DNA of 20,503 nt from a virus: positions 1 to 20,503 of IMG/VR virus record IMGVR_UViG_3300042906_000674; one strand, 5' to 3'. The notes under the pieces are model-generated. The model saw only the letters and a program-made list of their open reading frames with translations. It searched no databases and was not told where the DNA came from. Made by a program: the position numbers and the translations under genes. Positions 20,348 to 20,503 of this stretch are shown here, piece after piece; the stretch's first letter is position 1; every line of letters begins with the position of its first letter.

Positions 20348-20370
20348 TCAGTATTAGCATAAAAATATTA

Positions 20371-20398
20371 AACCCTACTCTTCGGAGTGGGGTTTTTT
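20371..20398 (+). terminator. Strong intrinsic terminator with UUCG loop
   Basis: Stem AACCCTACTC (20371-20380) and GAGTGGGGTT (20385-20394) with one G-T pair, capped by TTCG, and a T-run through 20398. It closes the capsid/tail tube transcript. Confidence 0.92.
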
Positions 20399-20423
20399 GT
20401 TTTAACTATTATTAGATAATTCT

Positions 20424-20432
20424 TTGTTATTA
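20424..20432 (+). promoter_or_regulatory. TTGTTATTA box before the last partial gene
   Basis: The sixth TGTTATTA site. It lies after the terminator and leaves 29 nt before the ATG at 20462. A box between a terminator and a new gene is good circumstantial evidence for a promoter. Confidence 0.5.
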
Positions 20433-20461
20433 TTAGATACAGACAAGATAAACAATAGATA

Positions 20462-20503
20462 ATGCTAGCATATTACATATCTCAATCCAATGAGTATACA
20501 TTT
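20462..20503 (+). CDS. Start of a gene cut by the window edge
   Basis: ATG followed by 14 open codons (MLAYYISQSNEYTF) up to the window end. It is supported by a promoter-like box at 20424 and by the terminator that isolates it from the previous transcript. Too short to identify. Confidence 0.45.
   Translation, partial: MLAYYISQSNEYTF

Overview
This window is about 20.5 kb of a tailed bacteriophage, or an integrated copy of one. The host is most likely a member of the Bacteroidota. The signs are strong A+T bias, A-rich gene leaders with almost no Shine-Dalgarno sequences, one good Bacteroidota-type promoter (TTTG then TAnnTTTG), and small phage protein families that I associate with flavobacterial and cytophagal phages. 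A tape measure protein of 636 residues points to a long-tailed, siphovirus-like virion. No integrase, repressor, polymerase, portal or lysis gene is visible, so lifestyle cannot be settled.

Layout. 2-6204 (+): baseplate or tail-tip proteins, tape measure, XkdF-type head protease, a spike-base-like protein, structural proteins and small genes, closed by a strong terminator at 6310-6337. 6389-9676 (-): a leftward accessory operon of one DUF4338/DruA-like gene and seven small orphan genes, two of them followed by near-identical terminators. 9677-10594: a control region without a convincing gene. It holds an operator-like inverted repeat, 27-28 bp iterons, a run of T-tracts phased at the helical repeat, G-tracts, a probable structured small RNA ending in a strong terminator, and a host-type promoter. 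10595-15252 (+): a chimeric HNH gene, small genes, a sigma-like factor, a zinc-ribbon protein, small and large terminase, a coiled-coil gene and a tail assembly chaperone with a likely -1 frameshift. 15293-20347 (+): Cys-motif protein, two fibre or spike proteins, scaffold, major capsid protein and tail tube protein, then a terminator and the start of another gene.

How it may work. The motif TGTTATTA occurs six times on the + strand as far as I could find, always between genes: before the tape measure region, protease, small RNA, fibre block, capsid block and last gene. After three genes it begins exactly 19 nt beyond the stop codon. I propose that the host-type promoter at 10514-10543 drives the operon containing the sigma-like gene, and that this factor then reads the TGTTATTA boxes as phage promoters. 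This cascade, the small RNA and the iteron/bent-DNA origin candidate are the points most worth testing.
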